This document shows positions 1 through 9,098 of a stretch of DNA of 39,017 nt, piece after piece. Below the pieces are notes generated by a model. The model searched no databases and was not told where the DNA came from. It was given only the letters and a program-made list of their open reading frames with translations. The stretch lies in the NCBI GenBank assembly GCA_013285705.1, contig JABDHA010000038.1, forward strand, positions 1 to 39,017, read 5' to 3'. A program made the translations under genes and the position numbers. This DNA comes from Acidobacteriota bacterium. Lineage in GTDB: Bacteria > Acidobacteriota > Terriglobia > Terriglobales > Acidobacteriaceae. The first letter of the stretch is position 1. Every line of letters starts with the position of its first letter.

Positions 1-366
1 CATCCGGAATTTTCCATTCTTGTGGGTCCGGAACATTTATTAGCTGAGGCACTTCTTCTCGGCGCGCACGGTGGCGTCCCCGGCGGAGCCAATATCTTTC
101 CCACGCTTCCGGTGCGCCTGTATCAGGCCTTTCTCGATGGAAATCGCGAAGAGATGCAGAAGCTGCAAGCGCAGATGGTAAGCATCGGTGCGCCTATATG
201 GACCGTCGACGAAACAGAGCCAGGCTATCTGCACAGATTAAAATGTGCGTTGTCATTGTTGGGGCTTTGCAGCGGGCTTCCGACATGGCCCTATCAGCCA
301 TCTACAGAGGAAGAAAGAAAACAAATCGCGGAACATCTTAAGAAATACGGAATCCTGCCTGCATAA
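1..366 (+). CDS. DapA-family aldolase/lyase, C-terminal part (5' end outside window)
   Basis: The reading frame is open from base 1, so the gene starts upstream and only about 121 C-terminal residues are visible. The segment VGPEHLL...GAHGGVPGGANIFP matches the late part of the dihydrodipicolinate synthase / N-acetylneuraminate lyase TIM barrel, where a Gly-rich G-x-x-G-x-x-x-G-x-A-N-x-x-P motif lines the active-site end. The helical tail with LYQAF, a PxWPYQP turn and HLKKYGILP is also typical. The Schiff-base Lys and the Tyr lie upstream and cannot be checked. Members of this family cleave or dehydrate 2-keto-3-deoxy sugar acids or make lysine precursors. The next two genes, on the same strand, are a sugar-isomerase-like protein and a permease, so a catabolic aldolase is more likely than lysine biosynthesis. 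That role is inferred from context. Confidence 0.75.
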   Translation, partial: HPEFSILVGPEHLLAEALLLGAHGGVPGGANIFPTLPVRLYQAFLDGNREEMQKLQAQMVSIGAPIWTVDETEPGYLHRLKCALSLLGLCSGLPTWPYQPSTEEERKQIAEHLKKYGILPA

Positions 367-432
367 TGGTCTGTTCCTTCCATCCAGTAGCAGCAATAGA
401 ATGGCTGGTGGTTCCAGCCTGGAGTGAGTTAT

Positions 433-2040
433 ATGTCGACACAATCACAATCTCCCATTTATCTGGTTGCCAGTGGCGATCTTCGGCCTTCCGCAAATCA
501 ACTCTGCTGGCCGGCGCAGAAAAGTTTTGAAGATGCTCTGATGAAGGCCGTCAACTCTCTTGGGCGAGAGGTCATTCGTGCGCATCCCTTCAATCCATCG
601 AAGCAGCACGGTTTCATCGACAGCCAGCGTTACGGAATGGAGGTCTTCGCGAACATTCCGAAAGATGCTCCGCTCATCGTAGCCGAGGCCGTGTGGCAAT
701 ATACGCACCATGTGCTTGCAGGTTTGACGCATCACAAAGGGCCGATCCTGACCGTTGCCAACTGGAGCGGACAATGGCCTGGGCTGGTGGGTCTGCTCAA
801 TCTGAACGCCTCTCTAACGAAAGCCGGAGTGCGTTATAGCAGCCTGTGGAGTGTAGATTTTCAAGACAACTTCTTTCTCGACAAATTGAAAAACTGGTTG
901 CAACAAGGATCTTTCGATCACGATCTTTCCCACGTTAGATCCTTTCAGCCTGATTTCATCTCCGCTTCCGCGCGCTCTGTCGGTTCTGCTGTTGCAGAAC
1001 ACATTCTTCAGCGCAAAGCCATCCTGGGTGTCTTCGACGAAGGTTGCATGGGCATGTACAACGCAATCGTTCCCGATGAACTGACGCACCCCATGGGAAT
1101 CTTCAAAGAGCGTCTAAGCCAGTCGAGTTTGTATTACGAGGTGACGCAGACGTCTGACGATGAAGCAGAAGCGGTCTATGCATGGCTCGTCGAAAATGGG
1201 ATGCACTTCGATCTTGGCTTCGACGAAGAAACGCATCTGACGAAAAAGCAAGTCCTTCTGCAGTGCAAGCTTTACATCAGCGCCCTAAGGATCGCGGATG
1301 ACTTTGGCTGCGATGCAATTGGCATTCAATACCAGCAGGGATTGAAAGATCTTTTGCCCGCATCCGATCTTGTCGAAGGGCTTCTCAACAATGTAGATCG
1401 TCCGCCGGTCAAGGACCGCAGCGGCAGCCGCGTGATTTTTGAAGGCGCTGCATTGCCGCACTTCAATGAGGTGGATGAGTGCGCTGGAATTGATGCCTTG
1501 ATCACCAATCGCATCTGGACGACACTCGGCATGGCGCCCGAGACGACGCTGCACGATCTTCGCTACGGGGAAGATTATGACGGCGAATTCGTCTGGGTCC
1601 TTGAAATTTCAGGAGCAGCTCCACCCGCCCATTTCGCTGACGGCTATCGCAGCTCCGTCAGCCAAAGACAGCCGCCAATGTATTTTCGTCTCGGCGGTGG
1701 AAGCCTGAAGGGAATCAGCAAGCCCGGCGAAATTGTGTGGAGCAGGATCTACGTCGAGCAGGGAAAATTGAAAGCCGATCTGGGCCGCGCGCGGGCAGTC
1801 GAGTTGCCGAAAGAAGAAGTGGAGCGCCGCTGGAGCATCACCACATCTCAATGGCCCATGATGAACCTGGTTTTATCGGGAATAACACGCGATCAGATGA
1901 TGGCGCGTCATAAAGCGAATCACATCCAGGTCGCCTACGCCAAAGATGCGCAACAGGCCGACACAGCCCTCGCAGCCAAGTGCTCCTGCTTCCATGCTCT
2001 CGGTATCGATGTTTCCCTGTGTGGAACAACATCGGTATGA
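433..2040 (+). CDS. fucose/arabinose isomerase-like protein
   Basis: This is a 535-residue cytosolic protein resembling the L-fucose isomerase C-terminal family. That family interconverts aldoses and ketoses with a divalent metal. The central FNEVDECAGIDALIT segment resembles the family's metal-binding E-x-D region, and HKANHIQVAY near residue 500 resembles the C-terminal His region. Similarity to true FucI is distant, so the substrate is not predictable and a non-isomerase role is possible. I chose ATG 433 because GGAG at 421-424 gives an 8-base spacing; a GTG nine bases upstream overlaps that ribosome site. It follows the DapA-family gene by 66 bases and overlaps the MFS gene by four bases (ATGA). 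The three genes look like one operon for uptake and breakdown of a sugar or sugar acid. Confidence 0.6.
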   Translation: MSTQSQSPIYLVASGDLRPSANQLCWPAQKSFEDALMKAVNSLGREVIRAHPFNPSKQHGFIDSQRYGMEVFANIPKDAPLIVAEAVWQYTHHVLAGLTHHKGPILTVANWSGQWPGLVGLLNLNASLTKAGVRYSSLWSVDFQDNFFLDKLKNWLQQGSFDHDLSHVRSFQPDFISASARSVGSAVAEHILQRKAILGVFDEGCMGMYNAIVPDELTHPMGIFKERLSQSSLYYEVTQTSDDEAEAVYAWLVENGMHFDLGFDEETHLTKKQVLLQCKLYISALRIADDFGCDAIGIQYQQGLKDLLPASDLVEGLLNNVDRPPVKDRSGSRVIFEGAALPHFNEVDECAGIDALITNRIWTTLGMAPETTLHDLRYGEDYDGEFVWVLEISGAAPPAHFADGYRSSVSQRQPPMYFRLGGGSLKGISKPGEIVWSRIYVEQGKLKADLGRARAVELPKEEVERRWSITTSQWPMMNLVLSGITRDQMMARHKANHIQVAYAKDAQQADTALAAKCSCFHALGIDVSLCGTTSV

Positions 2041-3371
2041 GTGAAGCGCTCTCACGCCCAGCCAAACTCGAACCGGGAGCACCACTCGTAACAACCGATA
2101 TGTACCGGTGGGTAGTCGTCCTTTTTCTTTGGCTGGTCTGCTTCTTCAGTTATGCCGACCGGCAGGCATTCTTCTCGGTTTTTCCTCTGCTGCAAAAAGA
2201 GATGGATCTCACCACGGTGCAGCTGGGCCTTTTAGGTTCTTCCTTCGCCGTGGTGTATGGATTGAGCGGACCGTTCGCGGGATTTGTCGTCGATAGAATT
2301 CGCCGCAAGACTGCGATTCTCGGCGGACTGCAGGTGTGGAGCATCATCTGTGTGCTGTCGGCACTTTCGCGCAGCTTCTTCCAGCTTCTAATTTTCCGCG
2401 CTTCCGAGGGTCTCGGCGAAGCTATCTATTATCCCGCCGCTCTCTCAATGGTCAGCGACTATCACGGCAAGCGCACCCGTTCGCGGGCCATGGGAATTTT
2501 GCAGACCAGCGTCTACGCGGGCACCGTGGGAGGCGGATATTGGGCCGGCGCCATCGCGCAACGGCACGGTTGGAGAGTAGCGATTCTTGTATTTGGCGGA
2601 CTCGGTTGTCTGCTGGGCCTGGGTCTCATTCGCTTACTGCGAGAACCGGTGCGAGGCAGCGCGGACCGGGAATACGGCACAGGCCAACTGAACGGTCCAT
2701 CCGTCCCACACACCGCGCCTCTTTCACTCCGCGCCATCCGCTCTGTTCTCGCGATCAAGTCTTTGCTGATGTTGATGGCGGTCTTCGCCTGCGCTAATTT
2801 CGTGGCGATGGTGCTTCTCGCCTGGATGCCGACGTATCTCTATTCACGTTTCCATCTGAGTCTGGGGATGGCAGCTTTCGATGCAGCAGTCTATCCGCAG
2901 GTGGCCAGCATGGCGGGCTCTGTATGTGGTGGGTATCTGGCAGATAAATTTGCCGCGCGTAATCGTCGCGGACGCATGCTGGTGCAATGTGCCGGAGTCA
3001 TGGCAGGCGCGCCCTTTGTCATTCTCTGCGGACTCAGCGGCTCGTTGATGCTGGTGAAACTCGCGCTGATTTGCTGGGGATTTTTCAAGGGCATCTATGA
3101 TTCGAATATCTTTGCGTCCGCGTTTGATGTAGTTCCTGCGGAGAGCAGAGGAACTGTAAGCGGGTCCATGAATTGCGTAGGGTGGTTGCTGGGTGGGGGC
3201 ATCGCGCCCGTGCTGATTGGCGCTCTTGCGCTACGCATGTCACTCGGCAGCGCGATTGCTCTATCTTCTATGGTTTACTGCCTGGCCGGTATCTTGCTTG
3301 TTGTGACCATGCTGTGTTTCTTAGACGGGGATATCAACCAGCTCCAATCAGGAAAGAAAATTGCGGCATAG
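2037..3371 (+). CDS. MFS transporter, sugar acid/anion family type
   Basis: This 444-residue major facilitator protein has about twelve hydrophobic segments. The first helix contains FFSYADRQAFFSVFPLL, and a loop with FVVDRIRRKT after helix 2 matches the MFS G/D-R-x-x-R/K signature. A repeat-like YLADKFAARNRRGR sits after helix 8, as expected for two six-helix halves. It most resembles the anion:cation symporter branch that imports hexuronates, sialic acid and related acids. Start ATG 2037 overlaps the stop of the isomerase-like gene as ATGA, which implies translational coupling. An in-frame ATG at 1980 lies inside the upstream gene and would add a non-membrane leader, so I rejected it. The likely cargo is the substrate of the two upstream enzymes; this is inference. 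Confidence 0.85.
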   Translation: MSEALSRPAKLEPGAPLVTTDMYRWVVVLFLWLVCFFSYADRQAFFSVFPLLQKEMDLTTVQLGLLGSSFAVVYGLSGPFAGFVVDRIRRKTAILGGLQVWSIICVLSALSRSFFQLLIFRASEGLGEAIYYPAALSMVSDYHGKRTRSRAMGILQTSVYAGTVGGGYWAGAIAQRHGWRVAILVFGGLGCLLGLGLIRLLREPVRGSADREYGTGQLNGPSVPHTAPLSLRAIRSVLAIKSLLMLMAVFACANFVAMVLLAWMPTYLYSRFHLSLGMAAFDAAVYPQVASMAGSVCGGYLADKFAARNRRGRMLVQCAGVMAGAPFVILCGLSGSLMLVKLALICWGFFKGIYDSNIFASAFDVVPAESRGTVSGSMNCVGWLLGGGIAPVLIGALALRMSLGSAIALSSMVYCLAGILLVVTMLCFLDGDINQLQSGKKIAA

Positions 3372-3510
3372 AATCCGAGACACTGAGAGTGACGAGGCCA
3401 TAAACGCCGACCACACCGATGGCTTGCATGTGGCATCGCTTCATCGCACTTCGTGAACGCTCAGCCGCAGAACATCTCTCACAATGTACTGCGCGCGATA
3501 CATTGCGGAC

Positions 3511-4719
3511 ATGCGGATCGGAACTCTGCTCGCAATCGTTGCACTCGCCGTTCCTATCGCGCACCTTCACGCGCAACAAGCCCTCCCCTCAGGCCCCAAC
3601 GGATTTACCTTCACCGGCGAATGGGATTGCAAAGGCCAATTTATAAACGGCAAGCCCCACCATTCGCACTATTCCGCAGAGCCTGTTCTCGGCGGAGCAT
3701 GGCTTCAGCTTTCCGAAAAAGATATCGACCCGCCTGGCTACCTCAGCAACTATCTCATCCGCTTCGATCCCGCGCAGAAGCTCTACGTTGACGAAGACAT
3801 GAACAACTTCGGCTACGCGCGCTACACCAGCCCAGGCTGGCAGGATGCAAAGCTCATCTTTACCGGCACGGAGTCGCATTACGCACAGCCGCTGCCGGAA
3901 AACCGTTTCGTCTACACCATCACCGGACCAAAATCCTTCGACGTTTCATGGGAGTCCCGCCGGAGCAAGGACGCCGATTTCAAATCGTCCGACACGATTC
4001 ACTGCGAGCAGGCAGCGGACACAACTTCAGGCGACTATTTCCAGACTCAGCTCACAGCCGGGCAAAAAATCAACAACGTCTTCTCGCGCACCATTGCATT
4101 TCACGCCGAAGGCATGGACGATACTGTCCGCCGCGTCAGTGGAACCGCATATTACGAGGTAGCTGACCCGTCGCCCGAGCACACGAAATTCAACGGCACC
4201 GTGCTTTACGATGGCCATCCACAGCAGGTTGACTCTGGCGAGTACCACGACCACGGCCAGACATTTTGCATGAAAGAGCATTGCGTGCCTGTCAACGATG
4301 CAAGCGGCCCGCTCTTCAATCCTCTGCTCTGGGGAACGCCTCCCGCGCAACTCGCTCCCGGCACGACGTGGCAGGTAGAGATCAAGCAGCCCTGGGAACT
4401 GGGACCTGCTGCTACGCAGACCATCACTGTTGTCAGCCTCGATCCCGCCAATCACGAGATCACACTCAAACGCGAAGGCTCAGGCGACGGCTGGTATGAC
4501 AGCGAGCGCAAGCAGGTTCAGGTAAAGAAAGATGGCAAGGACTATACGGCTGACGTCACGCCGGGAACATCGCGCTGGACCGGCTACACTACGTTCCATC
4601 AGGGCATCGTCAAGAATGATGAACTGCTTGTCGAGCGCGATGTGACGTTAAGCGCCGCCGATTTCCCCAAAACAACAGCCAAGGAGCGGCAATACATCCT
4701 GCTGAATGCCGCTCCCTAA
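3511..4719 (+). CDS. secreted protein of unknown function, DUF1579-like N-terminal half
   Basis: A 402-residue protein begins with a clear signal peptide (MRIGTLLAIVALAVPIAHLHAQ), so it is exported. The N-terminal half (FTGEWDCKGQF, LGGAWLQL, YLIRFDPAQKLYVDEDMNNFGYARYTS) resembles the DUF1579-like beta-barrel pattern. The second half is beta-rich and ends in a segment that may bind a small ligand, but I recognise no catalytic motif. ATG 3511 was chosen because it places the signal sequence at the N-terminus; an ATG 27 bases upstream would put a MYCARYIAD extension before it. The gene stands 139 bases after the MFS gene and 54 bases before the convergent aquaporin gene, so it is probably monocistronic. 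Function unknown. Confidence 0.7.
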   Translation: MRIGTLLAIVALAVPIAHLHAQQALPSGPNGFTFTGEWDCKGQFINGKPHHSHYSAEPVLGGAWLQLSEKDIDPPGYLSNYLIRFDPAQKLYVDEDMNNFGYARYTSPGWQDAKLIFTGTESHYAQPLPENRFVYTITGPKSFDVSWESRRSKDADFKSSDTIHCEQAADTTSGDYFQTQLTAGQKINNVFSRTIAFHAEGMDDTVRRVSGTAYYEVADPSPEHTKFNGTVLYDGHPQQVDSGEYHDHGQTFCMKEHCVPVNDASGPLFNPLLWGTPPAQLAPGTTWQVEIKQPWELGPAATQTITVVSLDPANHEITLKREGSGDGWYDSERKQVQVKKDGKDYTADVTPGTSRWTGYTTFHQGIVKNDELLVERDVTLSAADFPKTTAKERQYILLNAAP

Positions 4720-4773
4720 GCCCAGGCGAAGCCGAAGTAAGACTACGATGTCGAAGTCGAAACAAGAGACGCT

Positions 4774-5496
4774 CTAGTAGGTCTTGTCCGGGTCTTTGAA
4801 CAGGAACAGGTAAACAGCTCCTCCCACCACGCCTCCCAGGATCGGAGCCACCCAGAAGAGCCACAATTGCTGCAGGGGCCACCAGTATCCAGCAAAAATC
4901 GCCGGTCCAGTGCTGCGTGCAGGGTTTACGGAGGTATTCGTAACCGGAATGCTGATTAGGTGGATTAACGTCAACGCCAGGCCGATAGCGATCGGTGCAA
5001 ACCCAGCAGGAACGCCGCGCTTGTCTGTCGCTCCCATAATTACCCAGAGAAAGAAGAAGGTCAGCACAAACTCCGCCACAAAGCAGGCCAGCAGCGAATA
5101 GCCAGCCGGTGAGTGCGTGCCGTAGCCATTGGAAGCAAAGCTGCTCGTTCCCGCATTGAAGGTTGGGTTGCCGGTCACGATGATGTAGAGCACCCCGGCT
5201 GCGGCAATACCACCAAGCACCTGGGCAATCACGTATGCAGGCAAGTCTTTTACAGGAAAGCGCTTGCCAACCACCAGCCCGCAGGAAATGGCCGGGTTGA
5301 GATGGCAACCGGAAATATGGCCGATGGCGAAGGCCATCGTCAAAACTGTTAAACCAAAGGCAAATGCTACGCCGAGAAAGCCAATTCCCAGTTCGGGATA
5401 GGCTGCCGAGATTAAAGCTGATCCACACCCACCAAATACCAGCCAGAAAGTACCAATGAACTCCGCAACCGCACGCCCAACCAGAGACACCTTCAT
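4774..5496 (-). CDS. aqpZ: aquaporin Z
   Basis: A 240-residue six-helix inner-membrane water channel. Both half-helix NPA motifs are present (HLNPAIS after helix 2 and SVNPARS after helix 5). The stretch [20 protein letters not shown] carries the His, Thr and Arg that line the narrow selectivity filter in water-specific AqpZ, and it reads like the E. coli protein. There is no glycerol-channel-like insertion. The length is normal for the family. The start is supported by GGAGGG eight bases upstream of the ATG on the minus strand. It is convergent with the secreted-protein gene at 3511-4719 and stands alone, with nothing to suggest an operon. Role: rapid passive water movement during osmotic change. 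Confidence 0.95.
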   Translation of the reverse strand: MKVSLVGRAVAEFIGTFWLVFGGCGSALISAAYPELGIGFLGVAFAFGLTVLTMAFAIGHISGCHLNPAISCGLVVGKRFPVKDLPAYVIAQVLGGIAAAGVLYIIVTGNPTFNAGTSSFASNGYGTHSPAGYSLLACFVAEFVLTFFFLWVIMGATDKRGVPAGFAPIAIGLALTLIHLISIPVTNTSVNPARSTGPAIFAGYWWPLQQLWLFWVAPILGGVVGGAVYLFLFKDPDKTY

Positions 5497-5683
5497 AGAC
5501 GAATCCCTCCCCTTGTGTACGCCAACCGCCCTTTTGAGTTCTGAATACCGTCCAAAACGCTAGCACAGAAGCACTTACGAAAGCGAAACAATTTCCTCGA
5601 AATTCGATGGTGCTAGCCCTGCTTTTCAGGAGGACTTCTCTAAATGTATGAAATGGATGAGCTTATGGGAGGATGCAAGCGTC

Positions 5684-6616
5684 TTACTCCACCACGACTT
5701 CCTCAACGCCCTTGCCCCCGCTGGTAAGCGCGATAGCCGCAGCCAGAATCAAGCCTCCGCCAACCCACGCCAGCGGCCCCAGCCGTTCACCCAACAGCTT
5801 CACGCCAAGAATCGAACCGAGAGCCGGTTCAATATTCAAAAACACACCCGCTCGCGACGCCGGAACCCGGTGAATGCCAATGTTCCAAAGCAGCATCGCC
5901 GTAGCATTGCACAATAGACCGCTCGCGGCCAGCGCCAGCCACGCTTTGACGCTGATGCCATGCACCGGCGGCAATCCATCCCTGAACACCACCCAGACCG
6001 CCAGCATCGCCGTCCCGCTCAACAGCCCGTAGGCAGTCACAGCCATTGGCGAATGCCCCTGCATCAGGTGCTTGTTCAGCAAAACCCATGCCAGGGCGAT
6101 CATCAGCGATACCACGATCAACAGATCCCCGGCCAGGCTCGGCCCGCGTCCGGAGGCGGCCCGATGCCCACCGCCCAGCACAATCATGGACACGCCAGCC
6201 GTCGAACCAGCCAGCGCCAACCAGCCGGTCCAGTCCAGCCGTTCATGAGTAAAGATCGATGCGCCCACGGCAAGAATCACCGGCATCGTCCCCACCATAA
6301 GTGCCGCATGGCTGACCGTCGTAAGCGAAAGTCCCCAGAACTGAAGCAGATACTGCACCGGAATGCCAAGAAACGAAGCCACCAGCAGCAGCGACCAATC
6401 GCGCCGCGAAAACCCCGGCCACTTCAGCAAAAATAAGAGTGGAGGGCAGGCAAACAAAAACCGGTAAAGCACCATATGCCCGACTGACATCTCAGCCAGC
6501 GCAATCTTGCCGAAGAAGAACCCAGTGCCCCACAAACATCCAGCCAGCGCACAAGCGCCATACCCAAGCAACGCGCGAGTAGGCATCTTCACGGAACTGG
6601 CTGCAATGGAAGGCAT
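5684..6616 (-). CDS. EamA/DMT-family transporter
   Basis: A 310-residue membrane protein with about ten hydrophobic helices arranged as two EamA repeats. The first starts at LLGYGACALAGCLWGTGFFFGKIAL and the second at LAGDLLIVVSLMIALAWVLLNKHLM. The late helix with NIEPALGSILGVKLLGERL has the Pro-Glu pattern common to drug/metabolite exporters. Members export amino acids, purines or other metabolites; the substrate cannot be told here. ATG 6616 is preceded by a weak GTGGA about seven bases upstream. ATG 6586, which starts MPTRALL, is an acceptable alternative. The frame is open further upstream, but that stretch does not look like protein of this family. It is 187 bases from aqpZ and probably a single gene. 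Confidence 0.85.
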   Translation of the reverse strand: MPSIAASSVKMPTRALLGYGACALAGCLWGTGFFFGKIALAEMSVGHMVLYRFLFACPPLLFLLKWPGFSRRDWSLLLVASFLGIPVQYLLQFWGLSLTTVSHAALMVGTMPVILAVGASIFTHERLDWTGWLALAGSTAGVSMIVLGGGHRAASGRGPSLAGDLLIVVSLMIALAWVLLNKHLMQGHSPMAVTAYGLLSGTAMLAVWVVFRDGLPPVHGISVKAWLALAASGLLCNATAMLLWNIGIHRVPASRAGVFLNIEPALGSILGVKLLGERLGPLAWVGGGLILAAAIALTSGGKGVEEVVVE

Positions 6617-6762
6617 ATATATCCACTCTGGCACAAGCGATAAAATCGCGCTCTCCGATTCATGTGAACGAAGCAATTTCTTCCCTGAAGCGAGAAATAG
6701 TAAGGACAACCGGTGCGCCTGCGAGCATTCTTCGGCCGTCCTTGTCCCCACTCCTAAAAATT

Positions 6763-6808
6763 GTCATTCCCACGGTAGCGAAGCGAAGCGGAGGAACCTG
6801 CAGTTTCT
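6763..6808 (+). repeat. dispersed intergenic repeat, divergent family A copy
   Basis: The segment begins GTCATTCC, carries AGCGAAGCG in the middle and ends GAGGAACCTGCAGTTT. This parallels the GTCATCCTGAG...AGCGAAG...GAAGGATCTGCTTTT layout of the better copies at 10379, 30477, 30633 and elsewhere in the window. It is non-coding and lies between the EamA gene and the M13 peptidase gene. Confidence 0.55.
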
Positions 6809-6849
6809 TAGCAAGGCAGCCGCGAGCTCAGCCCTCGCAAAGTCTAGCC

Positions 6850-6881
6850 AAAAAACACAAGCCCGGCGCGAAGCCGGGCTT
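6850..6881 (-). terminator. intrinsic terminator of the M13 peptidase gene
   Basis: A perfect 9-bp stem (6859-6867 with 6873-6881) and a 5-base loop are followed on the minus strand by a run of six T (A run at 6850-6855). It lies 33 bases past the stop codon of the minus-strand M13 peptidase gene, the expected position. A second pair of 13-base arms, CAAGGCAGCCGCG at 6812-6824 and its complement at 6893-6905, encloses it. Confidence 0.8.
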
Positions 6882-6913
6882 GGCGCCGAAGGCGCGGCTG
6901 CCTTGATGGCAAA

Positions 6914-8989
6914 TCACCAGATCGCGCAGCGGCTGGCTGGAGCCATGGGCGCTCCCGTCTTGCAGCCAAAGGCCTTCTGGAATTCCGGCAGGTTCACGAC
7001 CACGCCATTCACGCGGAACTCTTCCGGCGAGTGCGGATCGGTCTGCACTCGCAGGCGCAGATCTTCCGGACGGTTGTTCTGGCACCAGCCCTGCCCATAC
7101 GCCACAAAGAACTGCTGTTCTGGAGTCAGTCCGCCGTATTCCGCATCGCCTTTTTTCGCAAGGTCCGTGCCTGCCTTCTGCGCGCGATCAAGATAGGCAA
7201 GGAAAGCCAGCTTCAATCCGCCCAGATCGGCAATATTTTCGCCCAGCGTCAGCTTGCCGTTCACATGCAGGTCATCGACGGCGACAAAGCCGTCGTACTC
7301 CTTCACCACGCAGTCGGCGCGCTCAGTGAACTTCTTCTCATCGGTCGGAGTCCACCATTCTTTCAGATTGCCCTCCGCATCGAACTGCCGCCCTTCATCG
7401 TCAAAGCCGTGTGTCAACTCGTGGCCAATCACGCCACCCGCGTCGCCATAGTTGACCGCATCATTCTGCTTCGCATCGAAATATGGCGGCTGCAGGATGC
7501 CGGCGGGGAAGTTGATGTCATTCATCTGCGGGTTGTAATACGCGTTCACCGTCGGCGGAGTCATCCCCCATTCACCGCGATCGACCGGCTTGCCAATCTT
7601 ATTGATCTGTCGGTGCTCTTCAAATGAGGCCGCTCGCTCAACGTTGCCCAGCGCATCGCCGCGCACAACGTTGAGGCTCGAATAATCGCGCCACTTGTCG
7701 GGATAGCCAATCTTGTTGGCGACCGCATGCAGTTTTTCCTTGGCACGCGTCTTCGTCTCAGGACTCATCCAGTCGAGCTGATCGAGATCGCGTCCCATCG
7801 CCGCCTCAATGTCGTGCGTCAACTCCTGCGTGCGCTGCTTGTCCTGCGGGCTGAAGCGTTCCGCAACATAGACCTGTCCCAAAGCCTCGCCCAGCGCACG
7901 ATCGGTCGACCGGACACAGCGCTTCCAGCGGGCCTGCTGTTCCGGCTGGCCCTCCAGGATCTTGCCGTAGAAGTTGAACGATTCGTCATCGAGCGCCTGC
8001 GGAAGCGCCGTTCCCTGCGTCTGCCGTATCGCTGCCCAGCGTAGATACGTTTTCAGCGAGTCCAGATCGCTCGTCGCCAGCACCTGATTCAAGCCGGTAA
8101 AGAAGCCCGGCACCGCAACATTGAGTGAAGAAACCTGTGGAGTGTCCAACGTGCGCAGGTAGCTCGTAAACGCAAAGTTTGGAGCGGTGCCTTCGAACTT
8201 CTCCAGCGTCATCTTGTGATACAGGGCCTGGGGGTCGCGCCGTTCCACGTTGGTCAACGAGCCCTTCGCAAGCTCGGTTTCGATCTTCAGAACGGTATCC
8301 GCATCTTTCGCGGCCTGCGCATGCGGCTCGCCCAGCAGTTCAAACGTACGGGCGATGTGATCCTTGTATTGCTCGCGCAGCTTGACTGACTTTTCATCCG
8401 TGCGGTCGTAGTAGCCTTTTTCCGGCAGCCCCAGCTCTGACTGGTCGAACTCGGCAATCTGCTGGGTGGCGTCTTTGTAGTCCTGATCCGAGCTGAAACC
8501 GAAGAAAGTGCCTATACCGATCCCGTCCAGATACGCCGCCAGCTCCGGCAGGCCATCTTTCGATTTGAGCGCATCAATACGATCAAGTGTCGGCTGCAGG
8601 GGCTTGAGCCCGGCCTGGTTCACGGCATTCGAGTCCACGCAGGTCCCGTAATAGTCGCCGATCTTCTGCTCGTTCGCCGTGCGCCCCGCGCCCCCGGCAG
8701 CTGCTTTCTCCAGAATGGCCTTCAGTATCAGCCGGTTCTGATCTTCCAGCTCCGTCCCGCGGCCATAGGACGATTCGTCCGACGGAATTGGGTTCTGTTT
8801 CAGCCACCCTCCGCAGGCGTATTGGTAGAAGTTCGTGCACGGATCGACGCTCGCATCGATCAACTTTGGATCGAGCGCTTTCAGATTCTTTTGTGTTTCA
8901 GGAGTATCCTGCGCTGTAGCGATCAATGGAAGCGCGAGGGAACCGGCAAGTATCAGGCCGGAGAAGAGTGACGTTCTGGAAAAGTTCAT
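6914..8989 (-). CDS. secreted M13-family metallopeptidase (PepO/neprilysin type)
   Basis: A 691-residue protein with an N-terminal signal peptide (LFSGLILAGSLALPLIATAQD), so it is periplasmic or secreted. The zinc site is intact: HELTH at about residues 523-527 gives two His ligands and the catalytic Glu, and GENIAD at 583-588 gives the third ligand and the supporting Asp. NAYYNPQMNDINFPAGILQPP upstream is the M13 substrate-binding NAY/F segment. The C-terminal Cys-x-x-Trp ending is a family hallmark. The N-terminal DPCTNFYQYACGGW motif is also typical. M13 enzymes cleave short peptides. Start 8989 places the signal peptide first; the frame runs on upstream without signal character. It is divergent from the propeller gene at 9099 across 109 bases. 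A homologue lies at 25918-28005. Confidence 0.95.
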   Translation of the reverse strand: MNFSRTSLFSGLILAGSLALPLIATAQDTPETQKNLKALDPKLIDASVDPCTNFYQYACGGWLKQNPIPSDESSYGRGTELEDQNRLILKAILEKAAAGGAGRTANEQKIGDYYGTCVDSNAVNQAGLKPLQPTLDRIDALKSKDGLPELAAYLDGIGIGTFFGFSSDQDYKDATQQIAEFDQSELGLPEKGYYDRTDEKSVKLREQYKDHIARTFELLGEPHAQAAKDADTVLKIETELAKGSLTNVERRDPQALYHKMTLEKFEGTAPNFAFTSYLRTLDTPQVSSLNVAVPGFFTGLNQVLATSDLDSLKTYLRWAAIRQTQGTALPQALDDESFNFYGKILEGQPEQQARWKRCVRSTDRALGEALGQVYVAERFSPQDKQRTQELTHDIEAAMGRDLDQLDWMSPETKTRAKEKLHAVANKIGYPDKWRDYSSLNVVRGDALGNVERAASFEEHRQINKIGKPVDRGEWGMTPPTVNAYYNPQMNDINFPAGILQPPYFDAKQNDAVNYGDAGGVIGHELTHGFDDEGRQFDAEGNLKEWWTPTDEKKFTERADCVVKEYDGFVAVDDLHVNGKLTLGENIADLGGLKLAFLAYLDRAQKAGTDLAKKGDAEYGGLTPEQQFFVAYGQGWCQNNRPEDLRLRVQTDPHSPEEFRVNGVVVNLPEFQKAFGCKTGAPMAPASRCAIW

Positions 8990-9098
8990 GCAAGCCTCAA
9001 AAATTACCGCTGGCGAAAGCAAGACGGGCAATCTAGCGTTATCACAAACATACGTGTCCGGGAAGCCAATCGTTTCATTTTGTAGGAAAATAGTGACC

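Noticed and set aside
4610..5566. Long open frame of 318 codons overlapping aqpZ on the same strand
   Set aside because: It is rich in Trp, Arg and Cys, has no fold-like pattern, and lies over a clear aquaporin gene in another frame.
8835..9098. Upstream extension of the propeller gene
   Set aside because: The extension runs antisense through the start and signal peptide of the divergent M13 gene; a signal sequence begins only after 9099.
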